Notes: a model not told the origin generated them from the sequence alone. DNA of 64,000 bases from Paraphoma chrysanthemicola (GCA_020744225.1 JAGMWG010000002.1:186001-250000); one strand, 5' to 3'; positions 1 through 13,136 are shown, numbered from the stretch's first letter. A program made the numbers and translations.

Positions 1-2641
1 TATTTCTCCGAGAACCGCAAAATCTCTTCTCACTGGGTGGCAGTGTCGTCTTGTCTTCGTCCACATCGCGAGTTGATGAGTTCGAGTCGCTCAGCTCATA
101 GTAGTCTTTCTGAGGGTAAGTCTCAGCTGGCAGATATACAGGATACTTGTCGGATGCTGAGTTGCGGGATGTGTTTGATCGGGAAGTGATTTCGAATCGT
201 GCTCTAACGGCACAGCATTCTTAGCGACATGCAACTGTGGAAGGGACTTTGGATCGTGCTCCAGTGGCTAGGTTTATTAGATGTCCGCCTATGCCACAGA
301 ATCATACACTAAAACTGGACTTACGGTTCTCTGTAGGTCTGCCATCGTAAACACCCAAATAATAATTAGTAGTATAGTATAGAGATAGAAAGAATGCACG
401 CAAAGAAGCGAATGAACTGCCGATTGCTATGTACGAGCAGGAGTAAAACGAACGACACGCTTCATACCGGCGTGAGATACCTAGCAAAGAGAAATCATAG
501 AAGTCTATAGGGGTGGTTGAAGGTGCTTGGCCCCCAGTTTGGAGGACGTAGTAAATCTCGGTTCCTGCAGCCTTGTGCGCCTCTCAGCTACACAACCAAC
601 CAGCGAAGAGCTGCACGACGCAGGAGTGATCCTAGACCCGGATATATGGCGAAAGAGGGTAGAATAATCATATACAGCCTGCCTCTATTTCAGACAATGG
701 TTGTGCAGTGATAAGCTCCACCGGTGACGTGGGATGAAGCTGTCATGTATTAGGTGGCGAGAAGGCTCACCAATGGAGGGCATACCGCAACCGCCATGCC
801 CAGAAGAAGTCGGTACCTGTGTTGAGCGTATCGTGAATAGATATAAGTGCTTTGAGGTTCTGGGCTGCGCAATATGAACTGCAGCTGGGAGATCTCCACG
901 ACCCTGTGGAGCGGAAGCTGGGGTCGTAGGTATGAAGAGACTCCAGAAACATGCCCATGGATATTGTAAGGCGCAGTGTTTCTAAGGAACCTGCCTCCAT
1001 CTCTTCTACGCAAAGGGAGTAAAGGGCAATCGTTACCTGCTCCGCGCATGAGGCTACGGAGGTGATGCAGGAGGCTAACTGGGGTTGTGGAGGTGCGTGG
1101 ACAGCATTTGATGGTACAGTGCAATTTCTGGACATCCAAGAACTGGCTATAGCCCCAAAACTTATGAGCTCTCGGCGGAAAGTTTGGCAAAGTACTTGGG
1201 GGTTACCAATCCACAAGCATTCTGAGATCTGTGTTGGTCCTTCACGTGGTCTGGCATCCGGTGCCCTGGCCGATCTCTAGGCAGGCAGGGTCGGCAATAC
1301 TTGGAGTACCAAGACATGAGTCAGTGGATATTGCTGCTGCTCTTTGACAAGGCTTTCAGCAACAAAGAGAGCACAATCTCTCGGTCCGGCGAGGGCGCAA
1401 TCGATTGGGTCTCGGTCTTTGGCTTGGCGTCGGTGCACGGATGGGGATGTCGAATGAGGCTCTCAAACCTCAGGTGCAGCAGCAGCCCTGGCAGACGTCT
1501 GACAGCCCGAATACGTGCAGGGTTCGTTATATATGCACGAATATAGCCCCGCGATGCTGGCGGTTGACAGGTGCGCGACCCGCCAACATCGAGCTGGGAG
1601 GACGACGCAGCGCAGTCCGACGGCTGCGAACTTGCGGATACGAAGACGAGGACGGCGCGCTCGGCAGCTCAGGTACGAGAAACTAGTGAAAGCCATCAGT
1701 CAGCGTGAGCACACCAACGGGCGCACTGGCAAGCTGGGCGGCCATTGGCTGCCGGGCGACTACGCGAAATTGAGCTGCGTATGGACGAGGATTTTGCTGG
1801 GGTTGAGTGTGGCGGAGCACCTTTGGTGCTGGCCCCCCTGCTCTTTCCGCATCTGGCTGCCGGATGCAGTCGCGGCCGTTGCCCACGCCGTGCCTGCGTG
1901 AAAGAAAGCAGTCCTGTTTTTAGCAGCCGTCGCACAAAGGCTGGCTTCAACAGAACCGTCGAGGCGGTCGCCGCATGCAACGAGCAGGGTGGCATCTGAC
2001 CGCGCAGCGAGTGCAGCCAGTGCAGCAGTCATCGATCTTGCAGCAGCTGGACGAGCGCCTCTTAAGCCTGGGCGCTGAGCGTGAAGCCGCGCGTAATCCA
2101 CCGGCCCACCTGCGACTGCGACCGTCTCGCACACCCCTAGATCCGCTGTAGTGCATAGACCTGAGCGCCGCCCGCTGGGATCTCACCTCCATCTGCCTCA
2201 CACTCGCTCTCCTCAGGCACTCCCAAAACCCTCGACGCGTCCCTGTGACGACATCTTAATTCACTTGGCTGCGTTGGAGCGGGACATCTCGCTGATCGCG
2301 CCTGACGCTCGTTACCCATTCAACCCCTTCTTTTAGCCTCCCCCAGCACAACGCCCAGCCCACTCCCGCCAGCGCCCGCCTCGCCGCTGCCCGGTTTCCC
2401 ACCTGCGCGCACCTCCCTGTCTTCGACATCATCACACCACGCCCGTCGCCTCGACATCCACTCGCTCACCACCACGCGCCTCTACCACTGAATCGCCCTG
2501 CACCCCGTCGCTCGCTGAGGAGGAAACTTGCCGCCGCTGGTTTGGCTGTCGCCCCTTCGCCGTACTCGCCAGGAGTACCACTGCCTCCCGCCTGAGGCAC
2601 CCTGCGACTCTCGCACCTAATACACACGACCACCGCCCACC
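1..2641. other. no firmly supported gene; upstream region of the FLC gene
   Basis: Many short overlapping open frames occur on both strands, none with a recognisable domain. The most protein-like is a minus-strand frame at 767-1216 (149 codons) with an acidic/hydrophobic pattern, but no flanking exons could be joined to it. The last 250 bases before 2642 are pyrimidine-rich on the plus strand, as is common in fungal promoters and leaders. Confidence 0.5.
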
Positions 2642-4924
2642 ATGCGTCTCTCGCTATCCCAATCGCTCCTCTGCCTGGCCGCCGTTGCTGCGCCGCTGGC
2701 CTCCGCTGAGCGCCTCCTCGAGTCCAAGTCGCTCAACCCGTGCATGTCCAACTCCAGCTTCTCAGCCACCCTCTTCAATGTCGCCCTCACGCCCAACAAC
2801 CGCAGTCTCGACTTCAACCTGGACGGTATCTCCAACATCGCCGGCAGGATCGAGGCCGAGCTGGAGCTGCTCGTCTATGGCTACTCGGCCATGAACCAGA
2901 AGCTCGACCCTTGTGGCAGCAAGGAGCTCGAGGGCATGTGCCCTATGAACGCTGGGCCGCTGCAAATCAAGTCCAATCTCGAAATCACAGAGGACATCAT
3001 GAACCAGATTCCAGGTATGAGCTGCACACTGCCGCCATTGGACTCTCACTAACCTTCACAGGCATCGCTTACACCATCCCCGATCTGGATCTGCTCGTGC
3101 GCATCAAGATCAAGGACCAGGACACCCACGTGCAACTTGCCTGTGTCGAAGCTGAACTGTCCAACGGCCACTCTGTTGACCAGAAGGCTGTCGCATGGGT
3201 CACCGCCGTCATCTCTGGCCTGGGTCTTGTTGCATCTGCCATTACCTCAGGCCTCGGACACTCCAACACCGCCGCCCACGTTGCTGCAAACGCCATGTCG
3301 CTGTTTGGCTACTTCCAGGCTCAGGCCTTCATCGGCTTGTGCGCTGTTCCACTGCCGCCCATTGTCGCTGCATGGACGCAGAACTTCCAGTGGTCCATGG
3401 GCCTCATCCGCGTCGAGTTCCTTCAGAAGATGGCAACCTGGTACCAGCGTGCTACCGGTGGCACACCCACCACACATCTTTCTCAGCTATCCGAGGTCTC
3501 CGTTGAGGTCCAGAAGCGCGTGGTCAGGCGTGGCATCGACATGACCACTCGCGCAATAGCGCCTCTGCTAGCCCGCAGCAACTCGGCTGCCACCGAAGCT
3601 CAAGCTGGTGGTGGGCGTCTCGTGCTTCACGGTATCGAACGTGTCGGATTCAAGGCCCGCATTGAAACAACCAACATCTTCTTCACTGGCTATACCTTTT
3701 TCATCATCTTCGTCCTCTTCACCGTCATTGGCGTGGTTGCTTTCAAGTACATCTGCGAAGGTCTCGTCAAGGCCGGTAAGATGAAGAGCGACAAGTTCGT
3801 CGACTTCCGCAACGGCTGGCAAACAGTGTTGAAGGGCATCTTGTTCCGTGTCGTCCTCATTGGCTTCCCACAGATGATGGTCCTCAGCTTCTGGGAACTC
3901 ACTCAGCGCGACTCAGCCGGTCTTGTCGTCCTCGCAATCCTGACCATGCTCACCATGATCGGTATCCTCGCCTGGGCCTCGTCCAAGGTTGTCCGCATTG
4001 CGCAGCGCTCCATTGCCATGCACAAGAACCCTGCCTATATCCTCTACTCGGACCCTGTCGCGCTCAACAAGTGGGGCTTCTTGTACGTCCAATTCAAGGC
4101 CGCAGCTTACTGGTTCATCATCCCATGGCTCGCCTACATCCTGATCAAGGCCATGTTCGTCGGTCTTGCCCAGACCAGTGGAAAGGCCCAAGCCATCGCT
4201 CTGGTACTGATCGAAGCTGCTCTTTTAATCGGTGTATCTGTCCTCCGCCCGTGGATGGATAAGAAGACCAATGGTTTCAACATTGCCATCGCCGCTGTCA
4301 ACTTCCTCAGCGCAGTCTTCTTGTTGATGTTCACTGAGATCTTTAAGCAGCCCGTGAGTCAGATCCTTCCGACCGTCGATTTCGTACTAACATGTATAGG
4401 CCATCGTCACCGGTGTTATGGGTGTTATTTTCTTTGTGTATAACGCCGCTTTCGCCCTGGTTCTGCTCATCATGCTCCTTGTCTCTTCTGGATTTGCAGT
4501 CTTCACCAAGAACCCCGACACCCGCTACCAGCCAATGCGCGATGACCGCGGCTCTTTCATCAAGTCGCAGACTCAGCTCACTACCGAGCTCGATGCGTTG
4601 GGTGCAACTGCTCGTGGTGAGGGCAAGGGAACGCACTCTCAATCGCGATCACGGATCGATGATGACGATGATATCCGATCTTCCGAGGAAAACCGACAAA
4701 TCGCTGCGAAGGAAGGCGGTTTTAGCGAGCACTACCAGCCAGCGCCGCCACGCAGCCCTGCGACGTCGAACTTCTCACAACCTCACAACCCGCCGTCTTT
4801 CTACGACCGCGCCAGCCCCGTCCCTTCGTATAACCAGGGCCATGGCACAAGAAACGACGTGCAGTACCGGACAGCCAACTCAGCGAGCCCGTGGCAACGA
4901 GGAGCAGGCTATGATGGCCATTGA
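2642..4924 (+). CDS. FLC/TRP-like family membrane protein (ML-like domain plus TRP-type transmembrane domain)
   Basis: Three exons, 2642-3014, 3062-4353 and 4400-4924, give 729 aa; the introns (47 and 46 nt) have GT-AG ends and the second has a CTAAC branch site. An N-terminal signal peptide (residues 1-21, MRLSLSQSLL...ASA) is followed by a lumenal ML-like domain with paired cysteines (about 25-175). A long multi-helix region (about 180-610) and a hydrophilic, low-complexity cytosolic tail complete it. This is the architecture of yeast FLC1-3 and S. pombe Pkd2: ER or plasma-membrane proteins linked to FAD transport, calcium handling and wall integrity. The start is the only ATG that supplies the signal peptide. 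Family assignment is from recalled similarity; the transport substrate cannot be told from sequence. Confidence 0.9.
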
Positions 4925-6914
4925 CGCCAGGAGGAGCACGAGGAACAGGTGGAGAAGATCATAGCGTCCTATGATCGTTCCTCTGTGCCCAACAAATTCT
5001 GAGCATCAACACGTGTGCATACAATAGTATAATTCCACGATCAAGATTTGTCGCATGGGCCTGGACATGGCACCTTTTACGAAAGGCGGCGTTACCTCAT
5101 TTTCATCATACCTTCTGCATCCGGTGGGAAAGAGAGTCTGCTTCGGTTCATAGAGATCGGGCGACATTACATGTATAATCTCCTCCATCTTTATCTCGTT
5201 GAATCTCTGGGTCTCATATGTTGAACAGGGCGCATTTTGGATATGTGCAGCATTCTTTTCTTTCCGTCATTGCAGGCTTACACTGCGCAGCCCGTTGAGG
5301 AGGCAAGAAGGCTTGAGGAGATGTCTATCTAGGCATTGTGTATAGAAGAATCCAACAAGTACAAATCCTCGATCCTCGCATAACTTTCCGCGGTGACTTA
5401 CTCTTATGAAACGGTGCATCCTGGCTGATCATGAGCACAGATAGCGGTTAGCACGACGTCAAATTTCGGACACATCCCAAACCATTTCCAACGACGAGCC
5501 GCACTTCACATTTTCCCACGCGAGGGCTTGCACGTGGACACTTTAGTCGCGCTAAATGTCCTCGAGTAGCATGCAAGGGCTCCTAAGCAGCGTCAATGAG
5601 GCGATTATTGTAGGAGCTCATGGTTCGCATCGTAAGCTGCAGCCTTATCATGCACTGCTAGTCGTATGCGGAAAGTAGGAAAACTCGCGCTGGTTTCCTT
5701 TCGGATATGAAAACGTCAAGATGCAGCGCCTCGGGTGCCGTGATTGGCTGCTCGGCACCGCGCGGCGGCAAGACTTCACGATCGTTGCTCAAAGGAGCGA
5801 TTTGATCGGACCTGTTTGAATTGCGCTTCAATCTCTGCTTGCGCAAACAGCGCGATCAGCTTGTTGGCAGACATGAAGCTGTCGATCGGTGTGATGCTGA
5901 ATCATGGCATTCAGCAGAACCCAAGCATGCGCGTGGTGAGCTGCGCGTCTTCACGTAAGTCAGCGTCATGCTCAGTCTTTTGGTAGCCTACCGATAGCTC
6001 ACGATAGCTCCACATGGTTCCGCCGCCTCCAGCACCAACCACACGCAATGGTCACTAACGACGTCACACAGGCCGCCGATTACCCCAGACTATGCGCTTG
6101 TCGCAGTCACAACCATCCACAGAGAAGACGTTTCGTGGCACGCAGTGCATCGGCGTTGAACACAGACATCACTGGAATGTTCGACAAGGGTCGCATGAAG
6201 GGGTTGCGAGGCCAATCAAACGGCGCACGAGACGCGGTGATTGGAGATCCGGCGCCAAGTCCATGGTCGGGCGTGCACGGCGCCATTACAGATAACCGGG
6301 CCACGAGAGACCAGTGAACTGCGCTCTGAAATCACAGGGCTCGTCCGACTTGTCTTTTTCCATGCGAATCATCTCCCACCAGCGTCCCGCCTAAAGATTA
6401 GGCGGGTGGCACACGATGACTTCCCCGGAGGAGTTACCGGGGCGCAGCCGTCCTTTATCATGGCCTGCCAGTCCGAATGCCTCGAGGTTGCTTTCGTCTT
6501 TCCAACCCTTCTGCTGCGGGCCCTCCGCGCGCGCCGCATTCCGCTACGATATGTTTTCGGCTTGCTGACTATTCGCATCCGTTATTCGAAACGACTGGTT
6601 CGCTGTATCACTATCTGTAACAGTTCCCCGTTTTTTCCTAGTTTGGTCGCATAGGGTTTGCATCTCCGATACCTGCATTACCGGTGAAGTCTATCAGATT
6701 GCGGCCTCTTTTCGCGCCACGGTCCTCGCATATTCTTTCCCTCCTTCCAGACTCCTGTCACTGTTTCGCCTTGTTGCTCCTTTCATTGTAAAGCCGATCG
6801 CGCACTGTGTTTCAACCCCAAGGATACCCCATCGTCAAACCGCGACGTTGTACCTGCACACCAAGTTCGGTCCGACCAGAAACACTGTTGGGGAACACAG
6901 CACCTAAAACCAAA
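4925..6914. other. intergenic, no supported gene
   Basis: Only short frames without recognisable domains. The last 250 bases are CT-rich and probably contain the promoter and leader of the kinase gene that follows. Confidence 0.5.
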
Positions 6915-8384
6915 ATGGCGACACTCCCGCGCTTCGTCTTTCCCTCGTCACAACAGTCCGAAGTTTTCGAGTCGACGCAAAGGGCCAAGAAGGATAGGCC
7001 ACAGATCCAGGTCAACACCAGCTCTGAAGTAAGAGAAACATACGCACTCGTCGTCCCCGAACGCCACCTCTCAAGACCTTTCCTTTCGAGGACCATCACA
7101 CCACCAGATTCGCCAATGCGAAGGCGATCATCAACCATGAGCTCCGAGAGCCCAATGAAGATGCATGATGACACCACTTTCACACCACCCACCACACCTT
7201 CCCACTCAAAGAGCAACTCGGCTTCATCAGACTACCTGGCCTCATTATCAAGCCTGCGACGTGGCGACTCGACGGCGTCACGGACGAGCCGGCCATCGCT
7301 AGATGAGTCATGTCGGCCAGGCAGCACCGAGCTTATGGAGTTTCCTCACGATTTACTCGACTATGAAATTCAGCTGGACGGAAAAGGAAGAAAGAAGCCC
7401 ATTGGGTCAGGTGCCTGGAGCGATGTGTACCTCGCTGTGCCGACTACAAAGCGTGCTGCGTTTGTGCCAGTGGCACCTCCAATGTCGCCACCACTGACGC
7501 CTGTGCACTCTCGCGCCTCAAGCGCAACTAAGGACGGTCTACTGGCCATACCACCACTCTATGCTATCAAGGTCCCCGCTTCAACCAGTGCAAAGAAAGT
7601 CCTCAACGCCGAGGCACGAATCTTGTCGCACCTGTCACAATACACAGACGGCGCGGAACACATTATCCCCTTCTTCGGCCAGGACAATCGCACAGGGGCG
7701 CTCGTTCTTCAAGCCATGGACGGCACACTGGAGGACTGGATCCAAACTACCCTTAGCACTCTCGACGACTCATACCGCGCAACCAAACTGGCCTCGACCT
7801 TCCCCGCCCTTGCGCTCTCCCTTATCGACAGCCTCATCTGGATGCAAGACAAAAACTGCATCCACGCTGATATCAAACCATCCAACATCTTGTACTCTAC
7901 CTCTCCCTCATCTTCATCGCCAACCCCACACCTCGTCTTCTCCGACTTTTCGTCCACGGTCCTCACAATCCAGGGTACCACCACGTCCACACCAGCACCC
8001 ATGGGCGCCGGAACTTGGGAATTCCTCGACCCCTCGCTTCTCAGCTCCTTCAACCCCGCTACGCCCTCTGCCTCGACAGACCTGTACTCCCTCGCCATCA
8101 CGCTGCTCTTCGTCATCCTCGGCGCCTCGCCGTTTGACGGGTTCAAGCACAACAAGTTCCAGCAGCGCGAGATGATCAAATCGGGCGCCCCGCTGCAGTG
8201 CTTGGGGTATGACGACGAAGGGATCAGGAATTTGAAGAAATTGGCTGCGTTGTCGAGGGATTTGGGGTTTGATGTCAAGAAGTGGTTTGCTAAAGTGCTT
8301 GTCAAGGACCATGCGAAGAGGGTTGACGTGAGGGAGTGGAGAGAGGAGTTGGTGGAGGGATTGAAGGGGAAGGCGAGACTTTGA
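6915..8384 (+). CDS. divergent protein kinase-domain protein
   Basis: Single exon, 489 aa from the ATG at 6915, which lies in a good context (CCAAAATGG); the frame is open further upstream to an ATG at 6807. Residues 1-150 are Ser/Thr/Pro-rich with several SP/TP sites. The kinase fold follows: glycine loop GSGAWSDVY (about 164-172), a long insert, AIKV with Lys219, the catalytic loop HADIKPSN (317-324, Asp319 as base) and metal-binding Asp344 in SDFSS. HRD has become HAD and DFG has become DFS. Catalytic Lys and both Asp are present, so activity is plausible. The C-terminal lobe has the expected STDLYSLAI helix-F segment. A Wee1/Ran1-like or fungal-specific subfamily is possible; no orthologue is named with confidence. 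Confidence 0.85.
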   Translation: MATLPRFVFPSSQQSEVFESTQRAKKDRPQIQVNTSSEVRETYALVVPERHLSRPFLSRTITPPDSPMRRRSSTMSSESPMKMHDDTTFTPPTTPSHSKSNSASSDYLASLSSLRRGDSTASRTSRPSLDESCRPGSTELMEFPHDLLDYEIQLDGKGRKKPIGSGAWSDVYLAVPTTKRAAFVPVAPPMSPPLTPVHSRASSATKDGLLAIPPLYAIKVPASTSAKKVLNAEARILSHLSQYTDGAEHIIPFFGQDNRTGALVLQAMDGTLEDWIQTTLSTLDDSYRATKLASTFPALALSLIDSLIWMQDKNCIHADIKPSNILYSTSPSSSSPTPHLVFSDFSSTVLTIQGTTTSTPAPMGAGTWEFLDPSLLSSFNPATPSASTDLYSLAITLLFVILGASPFDGFKHNKFQQREMIKSGAPLQCLGYDDEGIRNLKKLAALSRDLGFDVKKWFAKVLVKDHAKRVDVREWREELVEGLKGKARL

Positions 8385-10734
8385 GTATTGTGTGGACTGG
8401 TTTCGTGGACGGAAGTCCTTTGTATTACTACTACTGCTGCTACCACTTTTCTTGTTCTGTTGTACTTTCTTTTAGCGTTTACTAGACTCGGAATGTCGCT
8501 GGACATTCGCTAGATACCCCCTTAGGCAAGTTATGAGTTTGTATTATAATTACAAGAAGATTTACTCGAACCTCATCCCGGCATTCATATTTTCATCCTA
8601 TCATTGGGACTTTATCAAACAGAATGTCGATCGTATTCTGCCAAGTTCCCAGTCGAGGTTTACTTGAAGAAATGCATGGCGAAGCGAGATATGCGACTTG
8701 TGGCTCACGATTTAAACGGCTTTACTTGTCCTGCGCCATTATTAATCTCTGTGTATATAGACCGGTTTACTCTTTCGCCACATAACAGACCCTCTACCCT
8801 GCGATATACCCGCAAACAAATACTCCGCCGCTCCCTGATTCTTCACAACCCTAGCTGCAGCCTTCATCTCTTTCAGCCTCTGGCCCTCCCGCGGTGCCGG
8901 TCCGATCGTTTCCACGTGATACCCTGTCAAAGGTGTACAACCCCTTAAGCATAAGGGGTACATGCGGTGGAGTGAAAAGCGATGAGTCTTGGTTTATTCA
9001 TCGCTGAATCAAGATTGAATGCGGGATGTGAAGCCATACTTTGGCATCTGCTCTTGTCGTGGCTGTTGGGCCTGAGCCTATGTCCTTGATGTTGAAAGGG
9101 AGGCATACTAGAGTACTTTGTTATGAGTTTGACGAAATGATATCGTGTATCGCGTCCTATATCTGCTTGAAGTGACATGTAACCGATCTGGCACTTCGGC
9201 GTAGAATGACCCCTGCAACTAAGCATTGTAAGCTTTGGCATATGTCGTAAAAAGGATTCACATAATCATAGTGCTGAGATTTGGGAGGCCTCGCTGCGTT
9301 TGTGTCTATCCGTATGCCAAATATTCGGGCTAACATGAACGGTTTGACAACATGATATTGTCCATGTATAATGGCGCACACTCGTTGCGTGAGTAGATGG
9401 GTTAGGTTAGATAGATAAAGGAGGATGAGGGCTAAGAGACTTCAGTAGTGATAAAGATCACTTCGACATGTTGATTAGAGCAGGGGTCGGCCCGCTGCGG
9501 AATCTGGACTTCGACGGAGTCACTGCCTAGGTGCTGGGCACGATGTGACGGCTGGGCCAGCCTCGAAGGTACTGTTTATGCGGACGTAGCAGAAGGTATT
9601 TCTTTTCAACACCTCGTGATAACGGCAAGTCTTCTTCACGCTGTAGCTTTCCAGAATGTAGCGGATGGTATACTCCAGCTTCGCAGACGTACCTCAAGCT
9701 TCGTGAATTTCATGTGAATGAAAATTGCGATGTTGACATCCAGGACGAGCGCCCGAACTGCGTCTGGCAAGGATAGGCTGATGCCCGTTCATCAATTGCA
9801 CGCGACTCGGCTCTTCCGGCGCCATACTGTGCGAAGCGAAGCCCACAATAATTAGCGAATCAGCTGCATAGAATCCGCTTACAAAGGTATGTGAGTCCAA
9901 TCGCAAATTGTCCGCGGAGTGCACATTTGTGGAGAAGGGCTTGTACTTAGGAGGTACCACAGTATGGACAAATACTAGCGCCGCATACCCCTAACGACCA
10001 CGCCGCATGCGAGCGAGGCACCGCCGAAGAATAGGTGACGGTAGTTACATTTGGCTCTACGGACAGATACTATTGTGCCAACAACTCACGGTGAATGTCC
10101 AAAAATGACAGACGTATGGCGGCATCGTTGAAAGTGACGTGTGATGGCGTTACGAAGCAGACTGGGTTGCCGTCGCTCAGGCACCGAGCCATGTAGGATG
10201 CAGAGAATGTGGGCGATCAATATCATCGCAACGATCATCCGCATCCCAGTCGTGCCAGGACGAGGCTCACATCGCCATGCTAAGCTTTCGGAAACTATCC
10301 AAATAGAGTTTAGCTTCGCGCCACATCTATGCTACGCATGCGGCTGCACCCTAGCCGCGTCGTTCATTTCCACGTTTTGTTGTTCGTGCTTCCCTTTCTG
10401 AGTCGTCCAGCCTTGCACTGCAAGGACGTGCCCGATTTCAGTCTAGGTACTACCGCTCGTGGCTGATTTTAGGGCAGCTGAGGCTGCGTTAGGCGCCTTA
10501 GGGCCCTCGCAAATGCCGTGTCCGGCCTCACCGTCTCGCCTCGCCCAGGCTCATGTATTGTCATGGCGGTAAGTGGGAAGAAAATGCGTACCATGTGCCC
10601 CTGGATGGTCTTTCGAGAGTCCTTGGGTTCTTTTTATAAGATGGGTCTGCTCTTCTCACGAATGGTCCAGCCTTACACTCGTTAACAATTTGTGTTCATA
10701 TACACATACCACAGTCATTACACCTAATATCATA
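8385..10734. other. intergenic, no supported gene
   Basis: Short frames only. Many stops in all frames and no domain-like translation. The 3' part holds the promoter of the chitin-binding protein gene. Confidence 0.5.
10635..10639 (+). promoter_or_regulatory. TATA-like element upstream of the CBM18 gene
   Basis: TATAA in the context CTTTTTATAAGATGG, 100 bases before the ATG at 10735. Position and sequence fit a core promoter; not tested. Confidence 0.4.
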
Positions 10735-12651
10735 ATGCCTAATATCGCTATCTGGATTCTCGCGGCCTTGGCTGCTGTCCAAGTAGCACACGCTGCCCCT
10801 CAAGGCGTAAGCCAGTCGGCTCGTTGTGGTGAAAAGTATGGCCTCACTTGCAAGGGCAGCTCCTTCGGAAACTGCTGCTCGAAGAATGGATGGTGTGGTT
10901 CCGGCAATGACTACTGCGGTACCGGTTGCCAGTCTGGCTGGGGTACATGCACCTCAGGCAATAGCAATACTGCGCCAGCGCCTGCTAAAGTTTCCAAAAA
11001 CGGCTCATGTGCCCAAAATGGTGGAACCACTTGTCTTGGATCCTCCTTCGGTGACTGTTGCAGGTAAGCTTCACAACAGGTTGCAACACCGCTTATATAC
11101 TGACCAAGAGCTAGTCAATACGGCTACTGTGGTTCCAGCAGCGGCTATTGTGGCAACGGCTGCAATCCGTTGTTTGGAAAGTGTGATGTAACACAGTCCA
11201 CCTCTTGGCAAGCTTCCACGCCCGTGCGGTCCTCTTCGACATCTGTCCGGCCCTCTTCTACGCCTATCGCTGCCTCTTCAACTATCGCGGCGGCACCATC
11301 GTCCACTCCGCCGGTATCCCGAAACGCACGCTGTGGAAACAAGGAGAATGCTTCGCCGCAAGGGCAGACTTGCCAGGGTTCAACGTTTGGGAACTGCTGC
11401 AGCAAGTGGGGATATTGCGGCTCTTCCAAGGACTACTGTGGAACTGGATGCCAGCCAGGATTTGGCAGCTGTGATGCTCAACCGGCATCTTCGGCCATCT
11501 CGTCGTCTGTCAAGTCCTCCGTGCTTTCGGTCTCGGCTGCATCTTCGCCCATGAGCTCGTCCGCCGCGGTCTCATCCCAATCCCCAACTCCCAGCGCGCC
11601 TTCGACACCCGTTGTCAGCTCCATTATCGTGGTTTCTTCGTCCACAGCCGTCTCATCAGATGCTACATCTTCCATTGTGCAGTCGTCTTCCGTTGATGTC
11701 AGCTCTACCGCCGTCCCTTCGTCTTCTGCTAGCCCGGTCGTGTCATCAGACCCCGTTGTATCCCCAAGCTGCACCCCTGCTCCTACTTTCCAGCCTACTG
11801 GATCATGTAATTTGCAGGGATTCCCAACCATTGCTAATGCTAATGCCGCTTATCAAGTCATTACCGGAACAAACGTGGATAATTGCAAGCAGACTTGCTT
11901 CAGCTCAGCACCATGCCAATACTTTATTGTTCAGTATGGGGTGGACTGCTACCTTTATGACAAGCCACTATCTCAACAGGGTGCAATTCAGCCTGACAGC
12001 TCCCTTGGCTTGTACGAGAGGACTTGCTTCCCACCGACTGGAGCGTGCTTTAGCGAAGGTGCTGCTTCACCCAGCCCCGTACCTTCTGTGGCCTCATCGT
12101 CTGCGGTATCTTCGTCGTCTGTTGCTATCACTTCATCTCCTGTTTCTACCCCAGAAACTGCGAGCTCAACGCTGATGCCATCTCCAAGCTCCACCCATAT
12201 CGTCGTTACAAGCTCTAGCCCGGAGGCTGGGAGTTCTACCCCGATTCCCTCTCCAAGCTCCACGCCCGTTGTCATATCAAGCTCTACCCCGGAGGCCGTT
12301 AGCTCAACGCCCGCCGCCATGTCATCCAGCGTGGCCAACCCAACACCATCCTCGACACCTCTTCCACCTGCTTGTGGATTGGCGGCATTCGTTCCGGGAG
12401 ATGAAACCAACTTTTATGAAGCGGTCCCTGTTGCAAATGCAGCAGCATGTGGCCAACGCTGTCTTGCCGACACTCAGTGCCAGTTTGTCATCGTCTCTGA
12501 AGATTCGTATTGTTTTCTCTACAGCTATGCTTTCAACCGTGCGGCACCGCGCACTCCACTCAACTACATCACGCTATCCGAGAGGAGCTGTTTTGCACCT
12601 GCGGCCTCCAGCTCTGCCCCAGTTGATGCATCAACGCCCCCTCCCGTGTAA
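10735..12651 (+). CDS. secreted chitin-binding protein: three CBM18 modules and two PAN/apple-like modules
   Basis: Two exons, 10735-11063 and 11115-12651, give 621 aa. Splicing restores a broken second module (GDCCSQYGYCGSSSGYCG). A signal peptide (about 1-20) is followed by three hevein-type CBM18 modules at about 31-72, 92-133 and 182-229, each with the C...CCSxxGxCG..xxYCGxGC pattern. Two cysteine-bearing modules at about 328-416 and 529-606 share the ending SL..YERTCF / TLSERSCF and an internal CQ(Y/F).IV pattern, like PAN/apple domains. Long Ser/Thr/Pro linkers, probably O-glycosylated, separate the blocks. There is no chitinase or deacetylase domain. Such proteins bind chitin in the fungal wall or shield it from plant chitinases, but a role here is inference. 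Confidence 0.88.
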
Positions 12652-12706
12652 ACATGTAAACATGCATAACGTGCATCCACGCGTAACGGAACAACCACCG
12701 TGGCGG

Positions 12707-12712
12707 AATAAA
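12707..12712 (+). promoter_or_regulatory. polyadenylation-type signal after the CBM18 gene
   Basis: AATAAA, 56 bases after the stop codon at 12651. Fungal poly(A) signals are loose, so this is only suggestive. Confidence 0.35.
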
Positions 12713-13136
12713 CTGCAGGCACTTTGACTTCAATGCAATAGAAAGCCTGCGCACGTCTTCCTTTTTACAATGCTTCTCTTAATACTATGCTACAGCTTCT
12801 TCTAAGACCCTAATACCCTACTAATGCAAAAGTTACGTGCATGTCAACGCCTGTCCGCTTAATGCGCAAAGAGCCTGTCATTACGGCGGAAACAAGCCTT
12901 GCCTACTCCATGGCTGCTACACAACTTATACTAACGTCGCAAGCTACACAACTCTCTTATCTAAGCCTAAGAACCTAATAGAATCGCTTAGGATTTATAT
13001 TTACCGCAAGGCTGTAGGTAGGCTCTAATTTTGCAGGGCTACCATCCTAGTTAGTACAGCTAGTAGAAGCGATCGCCGACTTAACTAGTGCAAAGGCGGT
13101 CATATTTACGCTGTAAGTTATGTGTACTAACTATTA

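Noticed and set aside
767..1216. Minus-strand 149-codon frame with protein-like composition
   Set aside because: No domain recognised, no convincing upstream exon, and an equally long overlapping frame in another phase.
11988..12410. 140-codon minus-strand acidic frame
   Set aside because: Reverse of the Ser/Thr/Pro linkers of the CBM18 protein.
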